The notes under the pieces are model-generated. The model was not told where the DNA came from. It made no database searches and saw only the letters and a program-made list of their open reading frames with translations. A program made the position numbers and the translations under genes. A DNA stretch of 32,500 nt from Glandiceps talaboti (taxonomy: Eukaryota; Hemichordata; Enteropneusta; Spengelidae), in the NCBI RefSeq assembly GCF_964340395.1, contig NC_135566.1, forward strand, positions 18,190,001-18,222,500, written 5' to 3'. Position 1 is the first letter of the stretch; each line of letters begins with the position of its first letter. Below are positions 1 to 11,178 of the stretch, piece after piece.

Positions 1-146
1 ACATACATACATACACACACATACATACATACATACATACATACATACATACATACATACATACATACATACACACATACATACATACATACATACATAC
101 ATACATACATACATACATACATACATACATACATACATACATACAT
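1..146. repeat. (ACAT)n microsatellite
   Basis: An almost pure run of the tetramer ACAT/CATA with a few ACAC interruptions. It begins at the window edge, so its full length is unknown. Confidence 0.97.
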
Positions 147-2272
<2,126 letters not shown>

Positions 2273-2287
2273 ACATCAGGAGATCTC

Positions 2288-2295
2288 TGACGTCA
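2288..2295. promoter_or_regulatory. CRE palindrome TGACGTCA upstream of the start codon
   Basis: A perfect TGACGTCA octamer ends 25 bases before the ATG at 2321. This is the consensus for CREB/ATF bZIP dimers. If position 2273 starts a 5'-UTR exon, the site lies inside the transcript, so function is uncertain. Confidence 0.35.
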
Positions 2296-2320
2296 TAATC
2301 TGGGTCAATCCATCTTCAAA

Positions 2321-4732
2321 ATGGCAACAACATTAGGGAAGCTAAAGGTACTCTTCGCTTTGATAGTATCTGTCGGTGTTTTGTTGTGTATCCTATCTCT
2401 CTTGAATGTACAACGACTGACCCTTCATGAAAATACTACAAGATACGTATTAAAGCACGGAAACTTAGGAAGAAGTGTTCAAACTGAGTTGAACAATGGG
2501 TTTAGATCACCAGACACTTTCACAGTGCAAACAGAAAATAAAATGCAGAAAAATGATCCTGACGTCACTAAGAAACTCGACATGAATGAAGACATGGCAG
2601 CTAACTATGATGGGAAATTCAACGTTCAAGAATTTGAACTTCGACATCCACAGGCTAAAGGACAATTGAAGGAGTATTCGTACACTAAAGATGATAGGAT
2701 TTATAAGACGAAAGGTTCAATAACAAAATTAATCCATAGTTATGTGAACAGAGATGAAAAAGTATTGAATGAAGCAGTTCAATTTATTGGTGCCTCCAAT
2801 ATTACAGATGATGTAAAACCAGTAAATTTACCAGAGGAAAGAATTACAGTTAAAACTAATGAAAGATCGGCGGTCATTGGTCAAAATATCACTCGTAATG
2901 CATTATTGTTCGAAAACTTGACCAAAAACGAAGCGCCTAGTATACGACACATAGAAACACCATCATGGGAAAACGCTGCAGTTCAAGTTAAGACCGATGA
3001 GAGATCGGCGGTCATTGGTCAAAATATAACTCGTAATACATCAGTGCGGGAATCCCTGAACAATAACGTTGGGAATCAAAGGTATCGATCTAATGAAACA
3101 AAAATGCAGATTTTTGACAATTTAGTTGGCCAAGTTGAAAACGTGCATACAAAAAGTGGAGGAATGGAGAATGTCGCCACAAAAGTGTCTTTGAAAATAA
3201 AGGAGGCATCTAACTATCTCACTGAACAAACCATGGATGTAGTTTCAAAAGAATCTGATTGGCAGGGAATATTGCCCGGATGTAACATCCCTAGATTAGA
3301 CCCGTACCATCCAAGTATAAACCACCTAATCGGAGAAAGCACGCCTGTTAACTGTAAGGAACAGGCAGGGCATCCGGACCTCTCTTACGTTGATGAAGAC
3401 GGCAGGATTTTTTTAAACAGCACTGTTTTAGCCGGTAGAGAACTTAAACATTGTAGCTACGCCTATGTGTTACGCGAAGATGAACATCTCACTGCATTTG
3501 GAAATACAACTGTTGAAACCTTTAATAACAATTCAATTTTTACCTCGGATATCTTGCTGGCTGATCGGATAACTTCGGACTTTCTCGGTGTTGTCTGTGA
3601 ATTTGCTGGTAAAGATAAAGGTACAGATTCAATAACTTCAGAAATGCATGCTCACATAGCACCAGAACCAAGCGTATTTGACTTCGCCAAAACTAAAAGA
3701 GAAGAGTTACTCGAGACGGAGCTCGATACCATTTCTAGCCTCGACGTGAATGTCATTATGCTAGGTTTTGAATCCACGTCACATATGAACATTCTCCGAC
3801 AAATGCCTAAAACTTACCGGTATCTTACTGAAGTCATGAAAGCGATTGTTTTAGACGGGTATAATATAGTTGGCGATGCCACCTCCGAAGCTCTTATACC
3901 AATGTTGACCGGGAAGCGGTGGATAGAACTCCCTGAAAGTCGACCAGGATTTCCAGGAACTGTATCGGTTCAGGAATATCCACTGATATGGAAGCGCTTC
4001 AAAGAGCGAGGTTATGCGACATTGTTTGCGGAAGATTCCCCACATTTATCAACTTTCAATCGACAATTTTCTGGCTTTAAAGACCAGCCAACAGACCACT
4101 ATATGAGACCATATTGGTTAAAGTCAGTGGATTTAACAGATGGATACAATTCAATTTCGAACCCGAAGCACTGTGAGGGCGCTAAAGCTGAACATAAAGT
4201 CATGTTTGACTACCTCAGAGAATTTCAAGTGAAATACGAAAGGATTAAAAAATTTGGTTTTATGTTCGTAACCGAGCTTAGCCACGAGGATATTAACCAT
4301 CTTGCTTGGGCAGACGAAGATTTGGTACAATACTTGAAATATTTGTTCGAGGGAAAGTATCTCGAAAACACAATACACTTTGTGTTCGGAGACCACGGAG
4401 CTCGGTATGCAGATATACGACGTACAATGCAGGGCAAATTAGAAGAAAGACTGCCGTTTATGTCAGTGTACATTCCGCCAAATATACGAAAACTGCACCC
4501 AGAAATATATGAACGTTTAGAAAAAAACATTGAAAAGTTAACAACACCGTTTGACATACACGCAACTTTGGAACACATACTAAAGTATGACGTCACTCCA
4601 GCTGATATCTCTACTAGGGGGGTCAGTTTATTCAAGGAAATCCCTTCGAGAAGGACGTGCAATCATGCCGGTGTAGATACTCACTGGTGTACTTGTTTGA
4701 GCTGGACTTCCGTCAACACAAATGAGTACAAG
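2321..4732 (+). CDS. DUF229 gene exon 1 (residues 1-804)
   Basis: Contains the signal anchor, glycosylated stem and most of the catalytic-like domain. The reading frame stays open for 13 codons past the donor AAG|GTAAAA at 4732/4733 and stops at 4774, so an ORF-only call gives a false 817-aa protein. Splicing is preferred because the next two exons continue the family's conserved C-terminus in phase 0. Confidence 0.92.
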
Positions 4733-6069
4733 GTAAAAAATACAACGGAAATTAAAATCGCATTCAGTCAATGATCAAACATGTTTGTCAATTTGATTAG
4801 AGTCACGTTCTCCACTCATCCGAATAACATTGACACGCAAGTATTTACAACCGGAACAAAACAGCGAAAGTAAACCGTGAAGTGGATTAATAACACTTTA
4901 CACAGCATGTTGGAAGTAATGAAACAAAGTATGATTTGATAAGAACAGCTGCAGGTACATGAAATGTTAGCAAATGCAATACACGTGTCTGTACATCCAA
5001 CATGCTGTGCAAAGTGTCCATTTGTTTACTTTCACAGTTTGTCTCCCCTTATACCTCCATGGTCACAGGTTTCCCTGTAAATACTTGTCTGTTGCTGGTG
5101 GTAGGTAGCATCTGATCAGCAAGTAACATCAACAAAAAAATTTAAAAAGTAATGCATGTCCATTAATTGTAAATAATAAATTTAAACCACAGTGGATCAG
5201 CTCAACTAGATTTAGGTGTTGAAAGGGGAATGCCATTACAGGAAATAGAGACATTTTCATAAAGTGTGCGCTCTGGAGAGCAATTTCATGATTTTACATC
5301 ACCTACAATTATTTGCGATTTCAGAAAAAATATCAAGTTGATCTTGTGCATTTATAGGGTATCTTTGCTATGGGCTATTGCATCATGGGATATAGCAGAA
5401 ATACATTATTCAATGGTTGAACATTTAATATTCATGAGTACAAAATGCTATACACATCAGTGTGAAACAGCTGTCATGAATATTCATCGTTATCACCCAT
5501 TTGTGTAATCTACCACATTCAACAACACTAGTTTTAGTGTGTGTCTTTCTTAGAAGCTGACAGTTCGGTTTCCGCAGTAGTAACATCATGTGAGGTGATT
5601 TGTTGTACACAGTAATTCCATTGTCTTTTTCAGGTTCATCGGGCAGCACAATCCTTTGTAGATCATATAAATAAACTGACCCAGCCATATCGTGATGAAT
5701 ACTGTGCCGAATTACAGTTGTATAACATCACACATGCAGAAATTGGAGCTCCTAATGATAAGGTAGCTAACCGTTTTAGTTGGTAACAATAACGTTATTT
5801 TAAAAGAAATGGTCCTGGGTATATATATTAAGGTAGTTTCCGCTTGAAATGATTAAAAAGAAATTTGGGGTTTCATGTCATGGAAATCGACTATCTCTTA
5901 GTTTAATCGCGATCGTCGGTGGCCATATTGGATCACAGGGAGCTCGGGCTCAGTTAGTTTTGGTTACAAATACAAACAAACAATCTCATTGTGACTATTT
6001 AGGGGGTAGTATTTATATTTATTTATTTATTTATTTATTTATTTATATATTTATTTATTTATTTATTTA

Positions 6070-6142
<73 letters not shown>

Positions 6143-6927
6143 TTATTCATTTTTGTCTACTCATTTATTGGTTTATTTGTTTACGTTTTTGTTTACTTGT
6201 TTATTTGTTTGTGTTTTGTTTGTTTGTTTGTTTGTTTGTTTACTTGTTTGTTTTACTTGTAAACAAAACTAACTGAGCCTGAGCTCCCTGTGATTGGATT
6301 TTAAAATGTTGACTTCAACCTCTGTTTAAAAAAAAATGGACATGACGCTTCATGATTGCTTTTCTTGCCTTTATCTGAGAACGGGGTTGAGTTTTTTGCA
6401 TGAGCAAAGTAACAGAAGAAACTTGTAAAATAACGATCATTTCAAAGGAGGTTGTAGTACTCTGCCAACTCTCAGGATGGTCCTTGCTTGGACTTACTTA
6501 ACTTCTGACTGCTTCTGAACAGCACCCCAAGTGGCCAAACTATACTATCTTTTGTCTTTCTGATAATCACACTATATGGACTACGAATCTTTGACATGGT
6601 GAAGATGAACACTAATACTGTGGGTTTTTCCTCTTTGCAATACAGATTATGCGTTTTAAGTGGACTATGGACGATGACCAATTGCTACCAGAATTTGACA
6701 CGAATGCGAACGTAAACATTGCTGATGCGCAAACTAATTACCAGATTACCATGGAAACCATACCTGGTAACGGTTTATTTGAAGGCTCGGTCGCTTTCGA
6801 AAATAATGAGGACTATGTGGTTGATGATGAAATTAGTAGAATAAATCCGTATGGAGACCAGCCCAAATGTATCGCCGATAAATATCCGTATATAACGAAG
6901 TACTGTTATTGCAAAGATAATTTGTGA
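2321..6927 (+). CDS. DUF229 family protein (sulfatase/alkaline-phosphatase-like type II membrane glycoprotein), 3 exons
   Basis: Coding join 2321-4732, 5634-5762, 6646-6927, giving 940 aa. Both introns are GT-AG and phase 0. The start is the first ATG, in strong context (AAAATGG). Residues 9-28 form an uncleaved signal anchor after a short cytosolic tail, predicting a type II orientation in the Golgi or at the surface. Residues 30-320 are a low-complexity stem with many N-x-S/T sites. From about 325 the family pattern appears: GFESTSHMN at 482-490 where the nucleophile/metal site is expected, GDATSEALIPMLTG, AEDSPH, QPTDHYMRPYW, LSHEDINHLAWADEDL around 653-668, GDHGAR near 690-695, EERLPF, TTPFDIHATLEHIL, and a Cys-rich THWCTCLSW segment. 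Exons 2 and 3 add the family's C-terminal part, ending in YITKYCYCK. DUF229 belongs to the alkaline-phosphatase superfamily and is expanded in invertebrates; its substrate is not known to me. The predicted acidic metal ligand is Glu rather than the Asp I expect. Confidence 0.93.
2849..3037 (+). repeat. Internal 46-codon repeat in the DUF229 stem region
   Basis: Codons 177-193 and 223-239 encode nearly the same 17 residues (VKT[N/D]ERSAVIGQNITRN) and are near-identical in DNA, with starts 138 bp apart. Each copy carries an N-glycosylation sequon (NIT). This indicates a recent in-frame duplication in the stem, not in the enzyme-like domain. Confidence 0.9.
4733..5633 (+). other. DUF229 gene intron 1
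   Basis: GT (4733) to AG (5633), 901 bp, phase 0. It holds a foldback element at 4864-5035 and a short perfect inverted repeat (AATATTCATGA at 5427-5437 against its complement at 5474-5484). No gene is seen in it. Confidence 0.88.
4864..5035. mobile_element. Foldback (MITE-like) inverted repeat in DUF229 intron 1
   Basis: The left arm (4864-4914) contains CGAAAGTAAAC and then CACTTTACACAGCATGTTGGA. The right arm (4996-5035) is its reverse complement with few changes and a small internal gap. The core 24-bp arms differ at only a couple of positions, around a loop of about 80 bases. No coding capacity; the exact ends and any target-site duplication are not clear. Confidence 0.75.
5634..5762 (+). 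CDS. DUF229 gene exon 2 (residues 805-847)
   Basis: 129 bp, phase 0 at both ends, with acceptor TTTTTCAG and donor AAG|GTAGCT. It encodes VHRAAQSFVDHINKL then a Cys-containing segment (EYCAELQLYNITHAEIG), which fits the region after the family's HWCTCLSW motif. Too short to be found as an ATG-initiated frame. Confidence 0.88.
5929..6296. mobile_element. MITE-like element: ~38-bp terminal inverted repeats flanking a microsatellite core
   Basis: The left arm 5929-5967 (includes GATCACAGGGAGCTCGGGCT) and right arm 6258-6296 (includes GAGCCTGAGCTCCCTGTGAT) are reverse complements with about four mismatches. The interior consists mostly of (TTTA)n then (TGTC)n then (TTTG)n repeats. It looks like a small non-autonomous DNA element whose interior has been replaced by or expanded into microsatellite. 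Confidence 0.75.
6012..6250. repeat. Compound microsatellite (TTTA)n-(TGTC)n-(TTTG)n
   Basis: (TTTA)n from about 6012 to 6072, a long (TGTC)n block to about 6140, then imperfect TTTA/TTTG repeats. It opens a spurious plus-strand frame covering 5849-6262. Confidence 0.97.
6410..6590. repeat. Dispersed repeat copy A (relative at 23095-23275)
   Basis: Shares TTTCAAAGGAGG and then a stretch around AACAGCACCCCAAGTGGCCAAACTATAC...ATCTTTTGTCTTT with DNA in G6PD intron 10. The similarity extends over more than 100 bp with scattered substitutions. Family not recognised. Confidence 0.7.
6646..6927 (+). CDS. DUF229 gene exon 3 (residues 848-940, stop)
   Basis: Acceptor ATACAG at 6645, stop TGA at 6925-6927. 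Encodes RFKWTMDDDQLL, then an FEGSVAF segment, DEISRINPYGDQPKCIAD and a terminal YCYCK. These match the FEA...ISRIN.YG...C...YCYC pattern that I know from the extreme C-terminus of DUF229 proteins. The in-frame ATG at 6649 is internal, not a start. Confidence 0.88.
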   Translation: MMRFKWTMDDDQLLPEFDTNANVNIADAQTNYQITMETIPGNGLFEGSVAFENNEDYVVDDEISRINPYGDQPKCIADKYPYITKYCYCKDNL

Positions 6928-7330
6928 AGTGCCGACATCAAATCACGCCCTCTAGCGGTAGAGTAGAAGTGTGATCTCAGCTTCGCAATATTTCTTTTTG
7001 CAAATCGTGGTTAGGGGTAGACCATTCGATATCCTGGGGGGGGGAGGCTTGGAAGATTGGTGGAGAGTCATTATTTTTTTCCCACCTGCTTGCCTGAGAA
7101 TTATTTTTTTTTTCTCCTTCGCCTATGATGGCAATTTTTTTTTCTTTGCTTCTTTGAGATATCCGGATTTTTTTTACGCCAATGTTGAACACCTACATTT
7201 GTTGCCACAATTTTCTGTTCTGTTTACAGAGAGTAAAAAGATGCTATTCTATCACACAGATTTTATTTAGAAAACTACATATTTCATACATGTTTGATTT
7301 TCAAATAAATAAACATCATTGACAGTTTTT
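6928..7330 (+). other. 3' UTR of the DUF229 gene with tandem AATAAA signals
   Basis: AATAAA occurs twice, overlapping, at 7304-7313, the first strong polyadenylation signals after the stop codon. The UTR includes a G-run near 7036 and four T-tracts spaced 30-33 bp apart (7074, 7104, 7135, 7168). The cleavage site is inferred to be about 15-25 bases beyond the signal. Confidence 0.55.
7304..7313 (+). terminator. Overlapping AATAAA polyadenylation signals
   Basis: Two AATAAA hexamers (7304-7309 and 7308-7313), about 380 bp after the DUF229 stop codon. Assignment rests on motif and position only. Confidence 0.5.
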
Positions 7331-7486
7331 ATGCCATGGTATGATGACACACTGAAAATACAAATCGGAAACTTGATTGGTGAGCTCAGACATTCAGATA
7401 GACCGGTCAGTTTCTCCAGCTTGGGGGGATGGGAGGGGGTGTCAGTGTTTTTTCCATTGGGCCAACAAAAAGTCACTGACCCCCTT

Positions 7487-8420
7487 GAATAAAGTTTCAT
7501 AGCATCTGACAGTAAGCTGTAGAGGGAAGAGCTTTAAAATTGAGACTGGGATATGTCTGCCTCTTGTGTGAGTGTGTGTGAATGGGGGGGGGGGGGGTTC
7601 TAGGGGGTCTCCCCCTAGAAGCCCTGGTTGATTTTTACTTCTAAAGGCAATTCACAGACACTTTCAGACAATAATTTACAAACTTTACAAGACAGCTCTA
7701 ACATGTAAAAAGCAACTACGTGAGGTTGAGACATTTTTGAAATAAAATTTCATAGCATCTTGACACTAAGAGGTGGAGGAAAGAAGTTTGATTTGACACT
7801 GGAACATGTCTACCTCTTATGGGGGAGGTGGGTTGTAGGGGGTGTCACCTAGAAGCCCTGGAGGATTTTTACTCTTAAACCAAAGCCAATTTTCAGGCTA
7901 TTAACAGACACTTTCAGACAATAATTTGCAAGCTTTACAAGACAGCTCTAACAATTGTAAAAGGCAGCTACACATGGTTGAAACATTTTTGAAATAAAGT
8001 TTCATAGCATCTTGACAGTAAGAGGTGGAGGGAAGAACTTTGATTTGAGGCTTGGACATGTCTACCTACGGGGGGGGGGTAGACCCCCTAGAAGCCCTGG
8101 AGTTTTTACTTCTAAAGGCAATGTTTAGGCTATTCACAGACACTTTCAGACAATAATTTGCAAGCTTTACAAGACAGCTCTAACATGTAAAAAGCAACTA
8201 CATAAGATTGAAACATTTTTGAAATAAAGTTCCATAGCATCTTGACAGTAAGAGGTGAAGGAAAGAACTTTGATTAGAAACTGGTGATTGAGTCCAAGGG
8301 GTCCCCCCTGCCAAATCTGTAGTTTTTTGTTTCTATTTCCCTTAGGCAATTTTTAGGTTATTCATAGCCTCTGAGATATATATTGCCAAGCATTGAAAAG
8401 CTAAAGTAAATATAACCTTT
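7487..8420. repeat. ~250-bp tandem repeat, about 3.7 diverged copies
   Basis: The marker GAAATAAAGTTTCATAGCATCTTGAC recurs near 7487, 7739, 7991 and 8221 (periods 252, 252 and 230). Each unit also holds an AGAGGTGGAG...CATGTCTACCTC segment, a G-rich tract, TAGAAGCCCTGG, and CAGACACTTTCAGACAATAATTT...GACAGCTCTAACA. The last copy is truncated and more diverged. No coding potential. Confidence 0.9.
7584..7618. repeat. 14-G run followed by a perfect CTAGGGGG/CCCCCTAG hairpin
   Basis: Positions 7584-7597 are all G. CTAGGGGG at 7600-7607 and CCCCCTAG at 7611-7618 then form an 8-bp perfect stem with a 3-base loop. The G-run varies strongly between copies of the surrounding tandem unit. Confidence 0.85.
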
Positions 8421-8745
8421 TTAAATAAGTTTTCCATGTAATAAAAGTTGGTAAAACATTGGTATAGGGGCATTGATATTGCATGCTTAGTAAAGTTACT
8501 AATGTGTGAGAGCACTTTAGGAGGTCATACCTAGTGTACAATAAAAACTTGAATTTGAATTGTGGTGTCGATACATGTAGTGTCTGAAATAGGAAGTATA
8601 TTCATCCCTTCTGACAATTTATACTGAAGAGACTAGAACAATTTTGATTAAATTCTTTTATAAACTATCCAATAGTATGAAGATTACCATTACAAAACCT
8701 TCAAGTTCACTTTGCCCCAAAGTGCAAGATAAGTGAAGCATTGAT

Positions 8746-9020
8746 GTGTTGTGTTGTGTTGTGTTGTGTTGTGTTGTGTTGTGTTGTGTTGTGTTGCGTT
8801 GCGTTGCGTTGCGTTGCGTTGCGTTGCGTTGCGTTGTGTTGTGTCGTGTCGTGTCGTGTCGTGTCGTGTCGCGTTGCGTTGCGTTGCGTTGCGTTGCGTT
8901 GCGTTGTGTTGTGTTGTGTTGTGTTGCGCTGTGATGTGATGTGATGTGATGTGATGTGATGTGATGTGATGTGATGTGATGTGATGTGATGTGATGTGAT
9001 GTGATGTGATGTGATGTGTT
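8746..9020. repeat. Mosaic pentanucleotide satellite (GTGTT/GCGTT/GTGTC/GTGAT)
   Basis: In perfect 5-bp register: GTGTT x10 (8746-8795), GCGTT x8 (8796-8835), GTGTT x1, GTGTC x6 (8841-8870), GCGTT x7 (8871-8905), GTGTT x4 (8906-8925), GCGCT x1, GTGAT x17 (8931-9015), GTGTT x1. The run is uninterrupted for 275 bp. Open frames on either strand are artefacts of the repeat. Confidence 0.98.
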
Positions 9021-9199
9021 TTGTTTTGGAAATATATTGTTCATATTGCCAAGAATCAATATGACAGTACAATATATAGTTACTTTGGAACGGTAAATTG
9101 GAAATGAATATGACGTTTCGATCCGTCTACTACAGACCTTGATCACGCTATGATTAAAGTATTCAGCGTTAATATAATGTTTCTCTAGTTCTCTCTCTG

Positions 9200-9262
9200 T
9201 GTTTTTGTTTTGTTTTGTTTTGTTTTGTTTTGTTTTGTTTTGTTTTGTTTTGTTTTGTTTTG

Positions 9263-9303
<41 letters not shown>

Positions 9304-9348
9304 GTTTTTTGTTTTGTTTTGTTTTGTTTTGTTTTGTTTTGTTTTTGT
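9200..9348. repeat. (TTTTG)n pentanucleotide repeat
   Basis: About 28 units of TTTTG, with occasional extra T, on the plus strand. It lies 180 bp beyond the GTGAT block. Confidence 0.97.
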
Positions 9349-10900
9349 AAGTTAAGCCGTTTGATCTAAAGAGCATTGAGTGATAATAACGTCAATATTC
9401 AATATTTATGTTTGTGAATTCATTATAACGCCACATATGAATTAAACCCATACTATTAGATCAACTTCTCAACTAACGATAGGTACAATTTGGTAAAATT
9501 AAGTTAACTGACAAAATTTAGACTTGCTCAAATTGATGATGGTTTATTTTGGATACAATCGATTCAATACCATAATTTCGAGTCATTTGTCATTACTTGG
9601 GAATGTATTGTTTTTTGTTAAATTTGATTTGGGGATGTTTGTGGATAGGATAGTGACGTGAGTAGATTGGAAACAGGAGAATGGCTTTGGATCACAGACA
9701 AGCTTGGGACACCTTGTCTTTGCTTCGATCAGTAATTTATTTTTTCCGAACTGGTCGTGAAAGTGAATGAAACCAAGTCAGTTTATTTTTATTGAACAAC
9801 GCGATTTCACAATCTATAATATCCCCTTTATTATCAAGCCCTGTGCGAAAATGTGGAAATCAGAAACACACAGAATTTATTTCTCACCTTCTGTCTACAG
9901 GGAACTGCAAGTTTTCTCCTTTAAATTAAAATCACTATTATCAACTTGTGGCCCAGTCTCGGTGGGAGCCCTGCTTCAGGAGGACTCTAGCTAGCACCGT
10001 AGCTGAGCAAACCTTCCACATCACGAAGAATCCACGAATAAATTGAACCATATTGAACAGGAATCCACTATATATTTATTTTGCTTCTAAAATACTAGTA
10101 CAATATCATATATTCAATATTTAATTGCAGAAAAAACCCACTCCCATTCACAAACGGACACATTCATTTAAAAAAGGGAAACCAGTTAACATTGTACTCG
10201 TGCATTAACGTGGACAAGGATATTAGGACTATTACGTATCAGGGGGTGCCTCCTTCAAAGTAACTTCAGACAAACTGGTATTTCGTCTGACAAAATCCTC
10301 GTCTATTGGTGTAAAGAAAACATAAAAGTGTAAGAAAAAATCCTACGAAAAATACGTTTAATGAATTTTATGAGCTATTACTGTGTAACTACATACCTAT
10401 ACCAGCCCCATAACAAACATAGTGTTGTATCCCCGGGGTGTCTACTCCGAAAAAAAATGACACTCAGCTAGTCTGTACATAATACTCTTTGATCAAATAA
10501 TTCTTCCTTTGTTGTCTCTAACGTGCTCTGAGCTCAGTTTCGAAATATGGTATTGAATATTAGTGACGTTTTTAGCCATGGAAATCACGGTTCAAACTCC
10601 CTGTCCCATAGGGCCATTTGAAAGTTTGTGGAAATAGAAGATAGGGTGAACACCCCTCTGGCCTTCGCGAATGACTCAGGAAAACTATCTAGCATAATCC
10701 ATTTTTTAGCAGGTATGCGACGTCAAGCATACAAACACGTTTCATTATCTTTATGAGAAAAGGTTCATTTTATAAATTTTTTGACATTTCAAGTTCAAAA
10801 TTTCATTTCAGCCCTCAAAAATAGATCAGAAGCCGCAAATAAGGAGCTTAATGGTGCTGAAATAGATCACGCTCGCCTCGTTCAAACTGTCGTCACCCTG
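9349..10900. other. Intergenic AT-rich DNA, no gene seen
   Basis: No coding signal, long repeat or RNA gene recognised. The short frame at 9767-9994 lacks codon or domain support. The final ~450 bp before G6PD contain promoter-type motifs, listed separately. Confidence 0.6.
10672..10678. promoter_or_regulatory. AP-1-type site TGACTCA upstream of G6PD
   Basis: A perfect TGACTCA heptamer, followed by GG, lies about 410 bp upstream of the G6PD start codon. Such sites bind AP-1 and are related to the antioxidant elements that control G6PD in vertebrates. A heptamer occurs often by chance, so this is only suggestive. Confidence 0.25.
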
Positions 10901-10926
10901 CTGTCTCTTATTATGGTTTCTACCTA

Positions 10927-10938
10927 TGACCTTTGACA
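10927..10938. promoter_or_regulatory. DR1-like nuclear receptor site upstream of G6PD
   Basis: TGACCTTTGACA is the complement of TGTCAAAGGTCA, a near-perfect direct repeat of the AGGTCA half-site with one spacer base. That class is bound by HNF4 and RXR heterodimers. It lies about 145 bp upstream of the start codon. Confidence 0.35.
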
Positions 10939-11082
10939 CCAAATATAGGGTGATCCAGTAACCTGCGCTGTTTGTGTTTCTGGAGTATCGTCACGTTATT
11001 GGTATTGCTTGTTTGAGTTGCGAGAAAGTATCGATTGTAATCTTATCTAGTTCAGTTGTGTAACAAGGAAAACACTCAAAGC

Positions 11083-11178
11083 ATGGCATCCGAGCAGCAA
11101 GGTGTGGAGTTGATTCGGGAATCAATGGAAGGTGAAGATAGCGGGTTGCCGCACATATTTGTTGTGATGGGCGCCTCG
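11083..11178 (+). CDS. G6PD: G6PD exon 1 (residues 1-32)
   Basis: Starts at ATG 11083 in good context (A at -3, G at +4) and ends with HIFVVMGAS at a GTAAGT donor, phase 0. The frame upstream has a stop at 11038-11040 and no earlier ATG. The N-terminus before PHIF is variable among species. Confidence 0.93.

Larger units (their letters stand above)
5763..6645 (+). other. DUF229 gene intron 2
   Basis: GT-AG, 883 bp, phase 0. Dominated by an inverted-repeat element with a microsatellite core (5929-6296), followed at about 6410-6590 by a dispersed repeat whose relative lies in G6PD intron 10. Confidence 0.88.

Noticed and set aside
4733-4774. The 13 codons extending DUF229 exon 1 to a stop
   Set aside because: A good donor at 4733 and two downstream phase-0 exons with conserved family motifs show that this is intronic. 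Kept only as a possible intron-retention isoform.
8658-9146. Minus-strand 162-aa frame rich in His-Thr-Ser repeats, and plus-strand Cys/Val frames
   Set aside because: Direct translations of the pentanucleotide mosaic, with no sequence outside the repeat that looks coding.
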